From: Bacillota bacterium
GTDB taxonomy: Bacteria > Bacillota > Clostridia > Acetivibrionales > DTU013
Direction: 5' to 3'
DNA: 6,627 nt
Assembly: GCA_023409615.1 (NCBI GenBank)
Contig: JAEYRF010000007.1
Coordinates: 1-6,627 of the forward strand
Positions 1 to 6,535 of the stretch are shown piece by piece. Numbering within the stretch: the first letter of the stretch is position 1; every line of letters starts with the position of its first letter. Below the pieces are notes generated by a model. The model saw only the letters and a program-made list of their open reading frames with translations. It searched no databases and had not been told where the DNA came from. A program made the position numbers and the translations under genes.

Positions 1-1
1 C

Positions 2-2071
2 CTGGGAACCCACATGCTTCTTTCGGATATTGGGACTTTCCTTGAGGATACAGTACGCAGATATGATGGTTATGCAGTAATTATTGAGAAAAATACAGGT
101 TCTTTAATAGCTAATTCAATGGGAGCAGATAATTTTACCATACTTTATGAGGGTACATTAAAGCGTTACAGGATTGGAGAAATTGGAAATTCTGATATGT
201 GGCAAGCGTATGAGCATTATAAAACGAATCAAAACCCGCGCTTCGTATATAGAGGCGAAAATGATAAGCTCTATGTCAATACTAGTGAAATTCATATGGA
301 AGGATTTGATTGGGTAGTAATATCCGCAATCCCCGAACGACTTCTAATGACAAATGTTCTCAAAAGTATTTATATGACCGCTTTTCTTATTGCACTTGCC
401 CTGATACTTTCACTCACTATTTATAAACTTATCACCGGAAAACTCCTGAGACCTATAAACAGCCTGCTGCAGGTTTCTGCGGCATTATCCTCAGGCGACT
501 TGTCGAAGAGAGTAGAAGTGGTTAGAAACGATGAAATTGGAAAAATATCAGAAAGCTTGAATAAAGTCGCTGATAAAATGCAATATCTCATTAATAACCT
601 TGAAACTAGCGTTAAAGAAAGAACAGAGGAATTACATAAGGCGAACGTGGCGTTGGTAGAAAATAAAAATCAACTGCAGCTTTTGTTGAACTCAACCGCA
701 GAGGCAATTTTGGGGATTGATGTGGACGGGAACTTCACATTCTGCAATACCAGTTGCATTAAAATGTTGGGATATAACAGCCCTGAGGAATTGCTCGGGA
801 AAGATATACATTCGCAGCTTCATTACAACCGAAGCGATGGCACACAGCTTAATATTAATGAGTGCAAGATTCTTCAGTCAATTATGCAAGGGAAGGGTTT
901 TGAAGCTGACGACGAAGTGTTCTGGAGAGCTGACGGGACTTGCTTTGATGTCGAGTACCATTCCTATCCTCAAATAAGTAATGGTAAGATCGTCGGTGCG
1001 GTTATAACCTTTATGGATATCACTGATCGCAAGAAAAGAGAAGAAGAGATCCAATATCTGAGTTTTCATGATACACTGACAGGCCTTCACAACAGAAGGT
1101 TTTTTGAGGAAAATATGCTCAAAACTGACACTGAAGATAATCTGCCTCTGTCTGTAATTTTTGCAGATATTAACGGGTTGAAGATGACTAATGATGTATT
1201 TGGGCACGCTGCTGGAGACCAGCTGATAAAAAAGTCTTCTGAAATACTTGTGCAGTCCTGCAGAGATAATGATTTAATTGCACGCGTTGGCGGCGATGAA
1301 TTCATCATAATTTTACCGAAAACAAACGATGAAAACACAAGAAATATTATCTCGCGGATCAGGTCTGGTTTGCAGGATGCACGTATTGCTTCAATAAAGT
1401 GCAGCATTTCGCTAGGCAGTGATACGAAAACAAGTATGCAGCAATCTCTGGAAGAGATAATAGCAAATGCTGAAAATGTGATGTACAGGGATAAGACAGC
1501 AAATCGTAAATCCACGAACAAGGATATTATTGATACGATTATTGACTCATTGCATTCAAAGAGCACCGGTGAGAAACAACACTCTATTGCTGTCAGTGAA
1601 TTATGCGGTGAAATTGGAGCCGCTTTGCACCTTGTCGAACCGGAAATCAATAAATTAAAACGAGCGGGTTACTTGCATGATATCGGTAAAATTACACTTG
1701 ATGAAAGTGTTTTCTCTAAAGAAGCATCACTAGAGGAAGAGCTTGAACATATGCAGCAGCATCCTGTTGTTGGATATCGCATTTTGAATCTTTTTGATGA
1801 TACATTGGATTTGGCGGAATACATATACAGCCATCATGAAGGGTGGGACGGCAATGGGTATCCGAGGGGGCTGAAGGGCGAACAGATACCACTGATATCA
1901 AGAATAATATCAATCGCGGAAACCTATGATCGTGTACTGAGCAAAGGAGAGCATTCACCAGCAGAAAGAAAAAGAGCGGCTATTGGAGCTATAAAAGAGG
2001 GTACCGGGAAGAAATTTGACCCTCAAATTGCGGAATTGTTTGCTCGAATGATGGACGAGAAGAACAGGTGA
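2..2071 (+). CDS. Membrane sensor with HAMP, PAS, GGDEF and HD-GYP domains (5' partial)
   Basis: Predicted bifunctional cyclic-di-GMP enzyme: GGDEF domains make c-di-GMP from two GTP, HD-GYP domains hydrolyse it. The frame is open to the window edge, so the first Met (base 14) is probably internal and the N-terminal membrane segment and most of the sensor are missing. Counting from that Met: residues 1-110 look like the end of an extracellular Cache sensor; 116-140 is a TM helix; 141-195 HAMP; 196-222 coiled coil; about 222-340 PAS; 345-495 GGDEF; 500-685 HD-GYP. The GGDEF metal Asp (D385 in ADINGLK), intact GGDEF (426-430) and inhibitory I-site RDND (417-420, five residues before GGDEF) are all present. 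HD-GYP shows HDIGK (555-559), HH (607-608) and GYP (615-617). Both activities therefore look intact. It is convergent with the minus-strand operon and not obviously linked to it. It looks more A+T-rich than the operon genes. Confidence 0.93.
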   Translation: MGTHMLLSDIGTFLEDTVRRYDGYAVIIEKNTGSLIANSMGADNFTILYEGTLKRYRIGEIGNSDMWQAYEHYKTNQNPRFVYRGENDKLYVNTSEIHMEGFDWVVISAIPERLLMTNVLKSIYMTAFLIALALILSLTIYKLITGKLLRPINSLLQVSAALSSGDLSKRVEVVRNDEIGKISESLNKVADKMQYLINNLETSVKERTEELHKANVALVENKNQLQLLLNSTAEAILGIDVDGNFTFCNTSCIKMLGYNSPEELLGKDIHSQLHYNRSDGTQLNINECKILQSIMQGKGFEADDEVFWRADGTCFDVEYHSYPQISNGKIVGAVITFMDITDRKKREEEIQYLSFHDTLTGLHNRRFFEENMLKTDTEDNLPLSVIFADINGLKMTNDVFGHAAGDQLIKKSSEILVQSCRDNDLIARVGGDEFIIILPKTNDENTRNIISRIRSGLQDARIASIKCSISLGSDTKTSMQQSLEEIIANAENVMYRDKTANRKSTNKDIIDTIIDSLHSKSTGEKQHSIAVSELCGEIGAALHLVEPEINKLKRAGYLHDIGKITLDESVFSKEASLEEELEHMQQHPVVGYRILNLFDDTLDLAEYIYSHHEGWDGNGYPRGLKGEQIPLISRIISIAETYDRVLSKGEHSPAERKRAAIGAIKEGTGKKFDPQIAELFARMMDEKNR

Positions 2072-2089
2072 GAAAGGGTATGATGTGTA

Positions 2090-2146
2090 TTGAGCACCGT
2101 CTTTAAATTTAAACATTACTACATGTCTCAATAGTTTTTGTCTCAC
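2090..2146 (-). pseudogene. Truncated Dabb-domain (stress-responsive A/B barrel) gene, 5' fragment
   Basis: Just after the SDR gene, in the same direction, a frame opens at GTG 2146-2144 and reads MRQKLLRHVVMFKFKDGAQ. The RHVVMFKFKDG stretch is the typical first beta strand of Dabb proteins (about 100 residues, small dimeric barrels), which usually begin M-[LIV]-[RK]-H-[VI]-V-x-F-K. A GGAGG ribosome site (2162-2158) lies 11 bases before the GTG. The start is 31 bases after the SDR stop, the spacing expected of a fourth operon gene. ATG 2164-2162 in frame is a possible but worse start, since it overlaps the ribosome site. After Gln at 2092-2090 the resemblance stops, and the frame runs on as antisense of the c-di-GMP gene. 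About 80% of a normal Dabb protein is missing, so the gene is a remnant. The Dabb call rests on a short peptide recognised by eye. Confidence 0.55.
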
Positions 2147-2177
2147 ATTTCTTTTATCCTCCATGGTATGCAATTTT

Positions 2178-2939
2178 TCATATGGTTGGCATTACGGTAC
2201 CGCCGTTTACCGGGATATAGGCTCCCGTGATAAAGCTTGACAAATCGGAAGCCAGAAAGGCCACCACATTCGCAACTTCCTGATCTGTACCTCTGCGACC
2301 CATCGGTACCATTTTTAGGTAGTCTGTATTTTTGTCCGTACCGTTCATCCTGTCCTTGTCGCTTATCGTCCAGCCTGGTGCAACCTGGTTTACCGTGATT
2401 TGATGCTCAGCAACCTCTCTTGCTAGGACCCGGATAATGCCGTCCATTCCTCTTTTCCCGGAAGCATATGCAGATTGCCCTATATTGCATTGCATTGCGG
2501 TTTCGGTATTAATTGCTATAAAACGTCCTGCTCTTTTTTCAATCATAAAGGGTATAAAAGCTTTTGCCATAAGTACATTTTGCATGACACAGGAACGGAA
2601 CTGGCTTTCGTAATCTTCCGGAGCTTGTTCGAGTATAGGCTTCCATGGGTATTGGATAACCGCGTTATCGACGATGATATCTGGCTTTCCAAGTCCGGCG
2701 GCAATTGTATCCCTCATTTTCATAACAGACTCAAAATCTGTAATATCAGCCTGTACAATAATAGCCTTTCTTGAGAGCCTGTCGACCTTATGCATAAGCT
2801 CTTTTGCCTTTTCCTCATTACTGTGGTAATGAATCACCACATCTGCGCCGCATTTTGCAAGGGTGAGTGCCATGACTCTGCCTAACTCGCCGGTCGCGCC
2901 TGTGATGACTGCAATCTTGCCTGTCAAATTTATTTCCAT
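2178..2939 (-). CDS. Short-chain dehydrogenase/reductase (classical SDR, FabG-like) with altered active site
   Basis: NAD(P)(H)-dependent oxidoreductase of the classical SDR family, 253 residues, normal length, cytoplasmic. Rossmann motif TGATGELG (13-20) fits TGxxxGxG. No acidic residue ends beta 2 (VVIHYHSNEEKA), which favours NADP(H). ADITD, YASGK (Y158, K162), VNQVAPGW and the C-terminal ITGAYIPVNGG segment are all family-like. Aligned by eye with E. coli FabG, three conserved positions differ: the catalytic Ser is Thr145, the tetrad Asn is Cys117, and the NNAG motif is DNAV (91-94). Either it is a divergent enzyme with its own substrate, or its activity is weakened. AAGGAG at 2953-2948 lies 8 bases before the ATG and fixes the start. 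It is third in the operon, 34 bases after the UROD-like gene, so a sugar- or aglycone-derived alcohol or ketone is a likelier substrate than a fatty-acid intermediate (inference). Confidence 0.9.
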   Translation of the reverse strand: MEINLTGKIAVITGATGELGRVMALTLAKCGADVVIHYHSNEEKAKELMHKVDRLSRKAIIVQADITDFESVMKMRDTIAAGLGKPDIIVDNAVIQYPWKPILEQAPEDYESQFRSCVMQNVLMAKAFIPFMIEKRAGRFIAINTETAMQCNIGQSAYASGKRGMDGIIRVLAREVAEHQITVNQVAPGWTISDKDRMNGTDKNTDYLKMVPMGRRGTDQEVANVVAFLASDLSSFITGAYIPVNGGTVMPTI

Positions 2940-2973
2940 AACTCATTCTCCTTAAATATCAAATTTAATTGAA

Positions 2974-4212
2974 CTATATCGATTCGACTTCTTCACGTGC
3001 TATCTTCACCCATCTGGTAATGCGTTCCGGCTGGTTTAATACTGTGTGAGTATCCTTCAAAATTATTTCCAGTACATTATTCTTCGTTATTTTCAAAGTA
3101 TTGCTAATATCATTCCTGATGATCTTCTCGTCAAAAATCGTACAGACGGGGGCGGGATTTGGCTTGCGGCTAAAAATATATTTTTTCCCAAGGTAATCAG
3201 CCATTTTTTCCTGGTCGCACCAAGGTGAAACAGACAACCTTCTGAGGTTCGGGACATTCTTGATATACTGCCAGCGGTCCTGTATAGGTTCGCAGCAGCC
3301 GTAGCAATTCAGGCCAAACAATGACATCATAGGCATCTGATACTGGAAGACGAATTCATTAAACATTGCGGGGGATGCTCCGATTGTCTCCTGTGAGTCT
3401 GTTCGTCCCCAAGTGTCTATCAGGCGGACCGGCGATCCCGGCTTCAGGTCCTTCTTAGGCAGTTCATCGGTATATCCGACTCCCCCTGTTCCGACATAGT
3501 CGTTTTCATTGTCCAGCATCAAGAGACCTTCTTTTTCCAGCCACCGGTAGTAACCAATCCAATCGTCCGAGAGGAATTTGATGAGGCGGTGCAGATTGTC
3601 CGGGTCATCATACATATTTGTGAGCATGGCTTCCATACCGATGAGCTTCATAGCTTCCCATGTAATGGAGCTGGTGTAGTAGGTATATCCGCGGATCCTG
3701 GAAGGAAGCAGGTCTCCGAACAGTTCCTGCGCAAGAGCCAGATTCTGTTGTGTAAGATCCCTGTCTACCTTGAATTGCCTGAAATGCAGCTTCTCCAAAT
3801 CTCTTTCCAGATTGGTGACAGGCGGTTCATAACGGAAGCTGCCAAGGCCTTCCCCATGCACTTCCCTGATTTCGACGCCATAATCTCCGGGTGTGATTTC
3901 CCAGGGGATATTGAACCATGGTTCGAGGGTGTTATCGTCGTTGATGTGCTCCCACCAGTATATCTGGCTGCGCAGCTTCCATTCCCAGACCCTGAGCCTT
4001 GGATCCTCACACTCCATTTGGTTTTCGGGCAGCAGTTCCCTCCACGCACCCTCCGGAAAGCAAAGTACCAATGGCTTTTCCGGCTTGAGAGCATTAAATT
4101 TGCAAATGCTTTGCCTGCGCTTTTCCATAATAGGCAACTCAGCTATTTCACGGACTTTCTCAGCCAGGCTCCTTAGTGTTTCTCTGTCCTTTTGACTAAT
4201 CATTCGATACAT
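2974..4212 (-). CDS. Uroporphyrinogen-decarboxylase-superfamily protein of unknown function
   Basis: A 412-residue soluble protein recognised by eye as a divergent member of the UROD / MtaA-CmuA methyltransferase fold (TIM barrel). Supporting segments are the helix at 185-216 (WEAMKLIGMEAML, then DDPDNLHRLIKFL), the loop LDNENDYVGTGGVGYTDELP (233-252), and the late barrel motif LNCYGCCEPI (301-310) followed by ISVSPW-like and YIFSRKPNP segments (326-353). It lacks the RQAGRY start of true UROD, so haem synthesis is unlikely. In MtaA-type enzymes a His-x-Cys...Cys set binds zinc that activates a thiol; here C303, C306, C307, E308, C332 and C357 are candidate ligands. No corrinoid-binding partner is in the window. 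Relatives appear, from memory, beside glycoside hydrolases in clostridia, without a known reaction. It lies between the GH63 and SDR genes, so a role in processing the same glycoside is inferred. The start could be Met4 (4203). Confidence 0.72.
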   Translation of the reverse strand: MYRMISQKDRETLRSLAEKVREIAELPIMEKRRQSICKFNALKPEKPLVLCFPEGAWRELLPENQMECEDPRLRVWEWKLRSQIYWWEHINDDNTLEPWFNIPWEITPGDYGVEIREVHGEGLGSFRYEPPVTNLERDLEKLHFRQFKVDRDLTQQNLALAQELFGDLLPSRIRGYTYYTSSITWEAMKLIGMEAMLTNMYDDPDNLHRLIKFLSDDWIGYYRWLEKEGLLMLDNENDYVGTGGVGYTDELPKKDLKPGSPVRLIDTWGRTDSQETIGASPAMFNEFVFQYQMPMMSLFGLNCYGCCEPIQDRWQYIKNVPNLRRLSVSPWCDQEKMADYLGKKYIFSRKPNPAPVCTIFDEKIIRNDISNTLKITKNNVLEIILKDTHTVLNQPERITRWVKIAREEVESI

Positions 4213-4218
4213 CCCTTT
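4213..4218 (-). promoter_or_regulatory. Ribosome site that leaves the UROD-like start ambiguous
   Basis: The minus strand reads AAAGGG at 4218-4213, directly against the first ATG (4212-4210) but 9 bases before a second in-frame ATG (4203-4201). Spacing favours the second start (409 residues). The first start would need the weaker GGA at 4220-4218, 5 bases away. The two products differ only by three residues. Confidence 0.4.
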
Positions 4219-4269
4219 CCGGAGTTTTTATTAGTAAATGGCCTTTATTAGGATAATGCAGCGGGGACA

Positions 4270-6375
4270 TCAACTAAATGGAATGACCATTTCATCTTTT
4301 CTGTCCAGAACCGACGTTTTACCTTTCATCATGACAATTACATTTTTTGCGGACGGGTCCGGCTTCAGGACCAGATTGCCAGGCTTTTCTGCTACAATTT
4401 CAAAATGCAGTGAGTCTCCGTCCATAACATATCCTCTGATTATAACAGGTACTCCTGTTTTGATTATTTCAGATCCATTGCATAAAACAGATAATCCCTT
4501 GTCCATGATAACTACAAAAGTGCTATCTTTTCCTACGGGGAAGTTTCTTATGACGGCGTAATCCCCGTTCAGATTTCCGAAACGCATACCGCTCCACGGC
4601 TGGGCTTCAATCAGCTCGGAGATAGCCAGATAGCCGAGCAGCCCTCCCCAGTGATATACGGGATCTGCATTTTTGACATCGCAGCCTTCTCCTGTTACGG
4701 CGTTGTAATTCTCATGTATGTGGTTCTTTTCCTCCCATTCCTTCTGGAACAACAGTTGGCTTTTCTGAGCAAACTGATAAGCCACATCGTGTAAACTGTA
4801 TCTCTTAAGCCCTTCGCCCATCAGGAAATTCATGGGTCCCCATATCCTGCCCCTCCAATAGTCGTTGTCATGGAAAGCAGGATCGTTTCTCGAAATGCTT
4901 GGTATGACATAGCGTCCCCAAAATTCATTCTCGTTTAAAAGGTGTTCCTTAACCATGCGTTCTGCCTGATCCGGAGTCGCGACCCCGGAAATCAACGGAT
5001 AGAAATTGGTGGGTGAAAGCCGATAGTGGAATCGGCCGTCCCAATGACGGTTTAGGAAGATACCGGTCTTTTCATCCCATAACTGCTGCTGCATGGCTTC
5101 TCTCATCCTGGAGTACTCTTTTTCCAGAGACCCGGCTTGCTCTGTTTTACCAAGGATCCGGGAAATTTCGGCCAGTGCCCAGCAGTCCATCGCGTACAGC
5201 GAGTTGAGGCCAACGTCTGCATATTCCATAGTGTGAGTCTTTTTGTTGTATACTACATCGTCATACATCGGGCTGTTGTCGAGTCCCGATTCGTACATTG
5301 CAGCCTGCTGGTTGTCCGCCTCATATTGCACCCTGAGGCCTTCCGGATAAGGGTTGGAGCCCCATTCCAGCAAACCGTCACCGTTGCCGTCACGGTTTCT
5401 CATCCACCAGGAGTTCCATCTTATCAGATTATCATAAGTTTCTTCCAGCAGACTTGTTTCTCCAAACTGTTTGTATAGCTTTAGTATGCAGTACGCACCG
5501 ACCGGCGGTTGAGAACGGTCAATACTGCAGGCGTTCTGTGCGCCGAAGTTGGGTATCATCCCGTCCTCTGTCATTTCCTGCATTATGCTGCGCACCTGCT
5601 GGTATGATAAATTTTTGTCCTGAACTGCACTCAGGAGACTTGCGAAAAATGTATCCCACTCGAACAACACATAAGAGCCAAACCCGACACCGTTGCCGGT
5701 GCACCATGCACGTGTAACCGGCGAACAGATTCGGTTGCCGATAGGTTCAAAAATCGTGTTCCATGTAAGTCCTTTTATAATCGCCTGGGGCGTGTCCGAC
5801 AGTGTGCCCTCGCCTTGGCTGTAGTTCTTGATGCACTCTTCACGCTTGAGCTTCAGGAACTCGTCCATTTCCGCCAAGGTCATGCTTGTATTGCAGTTGA
5901 TATAAACAGGAGAGCCGGTATCGAAGAGTATACCCTGGTGGCTTGTGTTGACAAGTGTTTTCCTGTCCTGCTGCCCGGAAAAGGTAAGTATGTAATTACA
6001 GTCTTTTGCAGACATAGTTATCGAGCTGTCATCCATAATAATATTGCCCTTTGCTCCCCAACGGAACATTGTAGCGACATTGAGGCGGTACCTGGGCTGC
6101 TCTTTCTTAAAGGTAATCCTATATACGAACATTTCCCCCTGACTGGCAAATTCCAAGGAAAATACGTCATCAATGAATTTCAGATCAATATCGAAATATT
6201 CTCCTCCGGGGTGGTGATAGCCAAACCTGACAACATCGGACCAAAGAAATTCGTCCTGGTATAGATGAGTGTCCGTGTCATACACCGCGACACGGAGCTC
6301 GGCCATATCGGGTATTTTCATTACAGCGTTCAGGCATCGGATATCCCATGTGTTCCAGCTTGATAGATTCAGCAT
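4270..6375 (-). CDS. Glycoside hydrolase, GH63/YgjK-like, cytoplasmic
   Basis: Predicted inverting exo-glycosidase of clan GH-G (701 residues). Residues 1-175 form a beta-rich N-terminal domain that starts with a WNTWD motif; about 190-592 is the (alpha/alpha)6 barrel; 605-701 is an extra C-terminal beta region. Barrel hallmarks are FEWDTFF (238-244), DGNGDGLLEW (329-338, resembling the calcium loop of YgjK), ESGLDNSP (362-369), DYWRGRIWGP (505-514) and HENYNAVTGEG (554-564). By family analogy with YgjK (D501/E727), the general acid is D366 and the base E555; both are present. There is no signal peptide, so it acts on an imported substrate, unlike periplasmic E. coli YgjK. Family substrates include alpha-glucosides and mannosyl- or glucosyl-glycerate; the sequence does not decide between them. 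AAGGAG at 6389-6384, 8 bases before the ATG, fixes the start. It is the first gene of the operon, 57 bases before the UROD-like gene. Confidence 0.85.
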   Translation of the reverse strand: MLNLSSWNTWDIRCLNAVMKIPDMAELRVAVYDTDTHLYQDEFLWSDVVRFGYHHPGGEYFDIDLKFIDDVFSLEFASQGEMFVYRITFKKEQPRYRLNVATMFRWGAKGNIIMDDSSITMSAKDCNYILTFSGQQDRKTLVNTSHQGILFDTGSPVYINCNTSMTLAEMDEFLKLKREECIKNYSQGEGTLSDTPQAIIKGLTWNTIFEPIGNRICSPVTRAWCTGNGVGFGSYVLFEWDTFFASLLSAVQDKNLSYQQVRSIMQEMTEDGMIPNFGAQNACSIDRSQPPVGAYCILKLYKQFGETSLLEETYDNLIRWNSWWMRNRDGNGDGLLEWGSNPYPEGLRVQYEADNQQAAMYESGLDNSPMYDDVVYNKKTHTMEYADVGLNSLYAMDCWALAEISRILGKTEQAGSLEKEYSRMREAMQQQLWDEKTGIFLNRHWDGRFHYRLSPTNFYPLISGVATPDQAERMVKEHLLNENEFWGRYVIPSISRNDPAFHDNDYWRGRIWGPMNFLMGEGLKRYSLHDVAYQFAQKSQLLFQKEWEEKNHIHENYNAVTGEGCDVKNADPVYHWGGLLGYLAISELIEAQPWSGMRFGNLNGDYAVIRNFPVGKDSTFVVIMDKGLSVLCNGSEIIKTGVPVIIRGYVMDGDSLHFEIVAEKPGNLVLKPDPSAKNVIVMMKGKTSVLDRKDEMVIPFS

Positions 6376-6415
6376 TTGTCATTCTCCTTACAATTATCAT
6401 CGATTTGTTATTTGC

Positions 6416-6460
6416 AAAATGCTGAAAGCCTTGATATTACTAGGCTAGAGCATGCGTTTT
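6416..6460. terminator. Terminator-like hairpin between operon and insertion sequence
   Basis: ATGCT (6419-6423) pairs with AGCAT (6449-6453), and AGCCT (6427-6431) with AGGCT (6442-6446). They are separated by a GAA/AG internal loop and close on a 10-base loop. The stem is flanked by AAAA on the left (6416-6419, overlapping the stem) and GCG plus a T run on the right (6454-6461), so it could stop transcription in either direction. The stem is short and interrupted, so it is only a candidate. It lies in the leader of the hydrolase operon unless that promoter is within the last 40 bases before the gene. Confidence 0.35.
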
Positions 6461-6463
6461 TAA

Positions 6464-6492
6464 TTGTTCTTCTCCTCTAAATAGTGTAAAAT
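6464..6492 (+). promoter_or_regulatory. Candidate transposase promoter
   Basis: TTGTTC (6464-6469) and TAAAAT (6487-6492) are separated by 17 bases, matching sigma-A boxes at 3 of 6 and 5 of 6 positions. Transcription would begin near 6498-6500, about 20 bases before the ribosome site. This promoter lies inside the left arm of the hairpin at 6467-6535, so its own transcript would lack that arm. Confidence 0.45.
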
Positions 6493-6535
6493 ATAGTTGT
6501 TAATCCAAATTTTCCACTACAAAGGAGGAGAAGAA
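6467..6535 (+). promoter_or_regulatory. Long hairpin that would mask the transposase ribosome site
   Basis: TTCTTCTCCTC (6467-6477) is the exact reverse complement of GAGGAGAAGAA (6525-6535), with a further U-G pair 6478/6524. Inside it, TAGTGTAAAAT (6482-6492) pairs with ATTTTCCACTA (6509-6519) with one mismatch, and TTG (6497-6499) can pair with CAA (6506-6508). Most of the AAAGGAGG ribosome site (6521-6528) would be sequestered in an RNA that includes the left arm. A transcript begun at the IS's own promoter lacks that arm and stays translatable. Other insertion sequences (IS10, IS50) use this logic to avoid activation by outside transcription. Confidence 0.6.

Noticed and set aside
1087..1650. 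Minus-strand open frame (187 codons) opposite the GGDEF domain
   Set aside because: The sense strand carries intact GGDEF motifs, and the antisense product is low-complexity Ser/Ile-rich.
2102..2113. Perfect palindrome TTTAAATTTAAA
   Set aside because: It is explained by the Phe-Lys-Phe-Lys codons of the Dabb fragment; such A+T palindromes are common.
2088..2138. TATTGAG/CTCAATA inverted repeat followed by TTTTT, possible terminator after the c-di-GMP gene
   Set aside because: The 7-base stem has a 32-base loop, and the repeat lies within the truncated Dabb coding stretch, so it is probably chance.
3589..4176. Long plus-strand open frame (195 codons) opposite the UROD-like gene
   Set aside because: It is antisense to a gene with clear family motifs, has no ribosome site, and its product resembles nothing known to me.
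2974..4212. Assignment as true uroporphyrinogen decarboxylase (hemE)
   Set aside because: The N-terminal RQAGRY signature is absent and the neighbours are glycoside genes, not tetrapyrrole genes.
4227..4251. Direct repeat TTTATTAG, two copies 17 bases apart, between the hydrolase and UROD-like genes
   Set aside because: Eight A+T-rich bases in an intergenic gap are expected by chance, and no third copy is seen.
5815..6264. Plus-strand open frame (149 codons) opposite the N-terminus of the hydrolase
   Set aside because: It is a shadow of the hydrolase frame with no start signal or recognisable motif.
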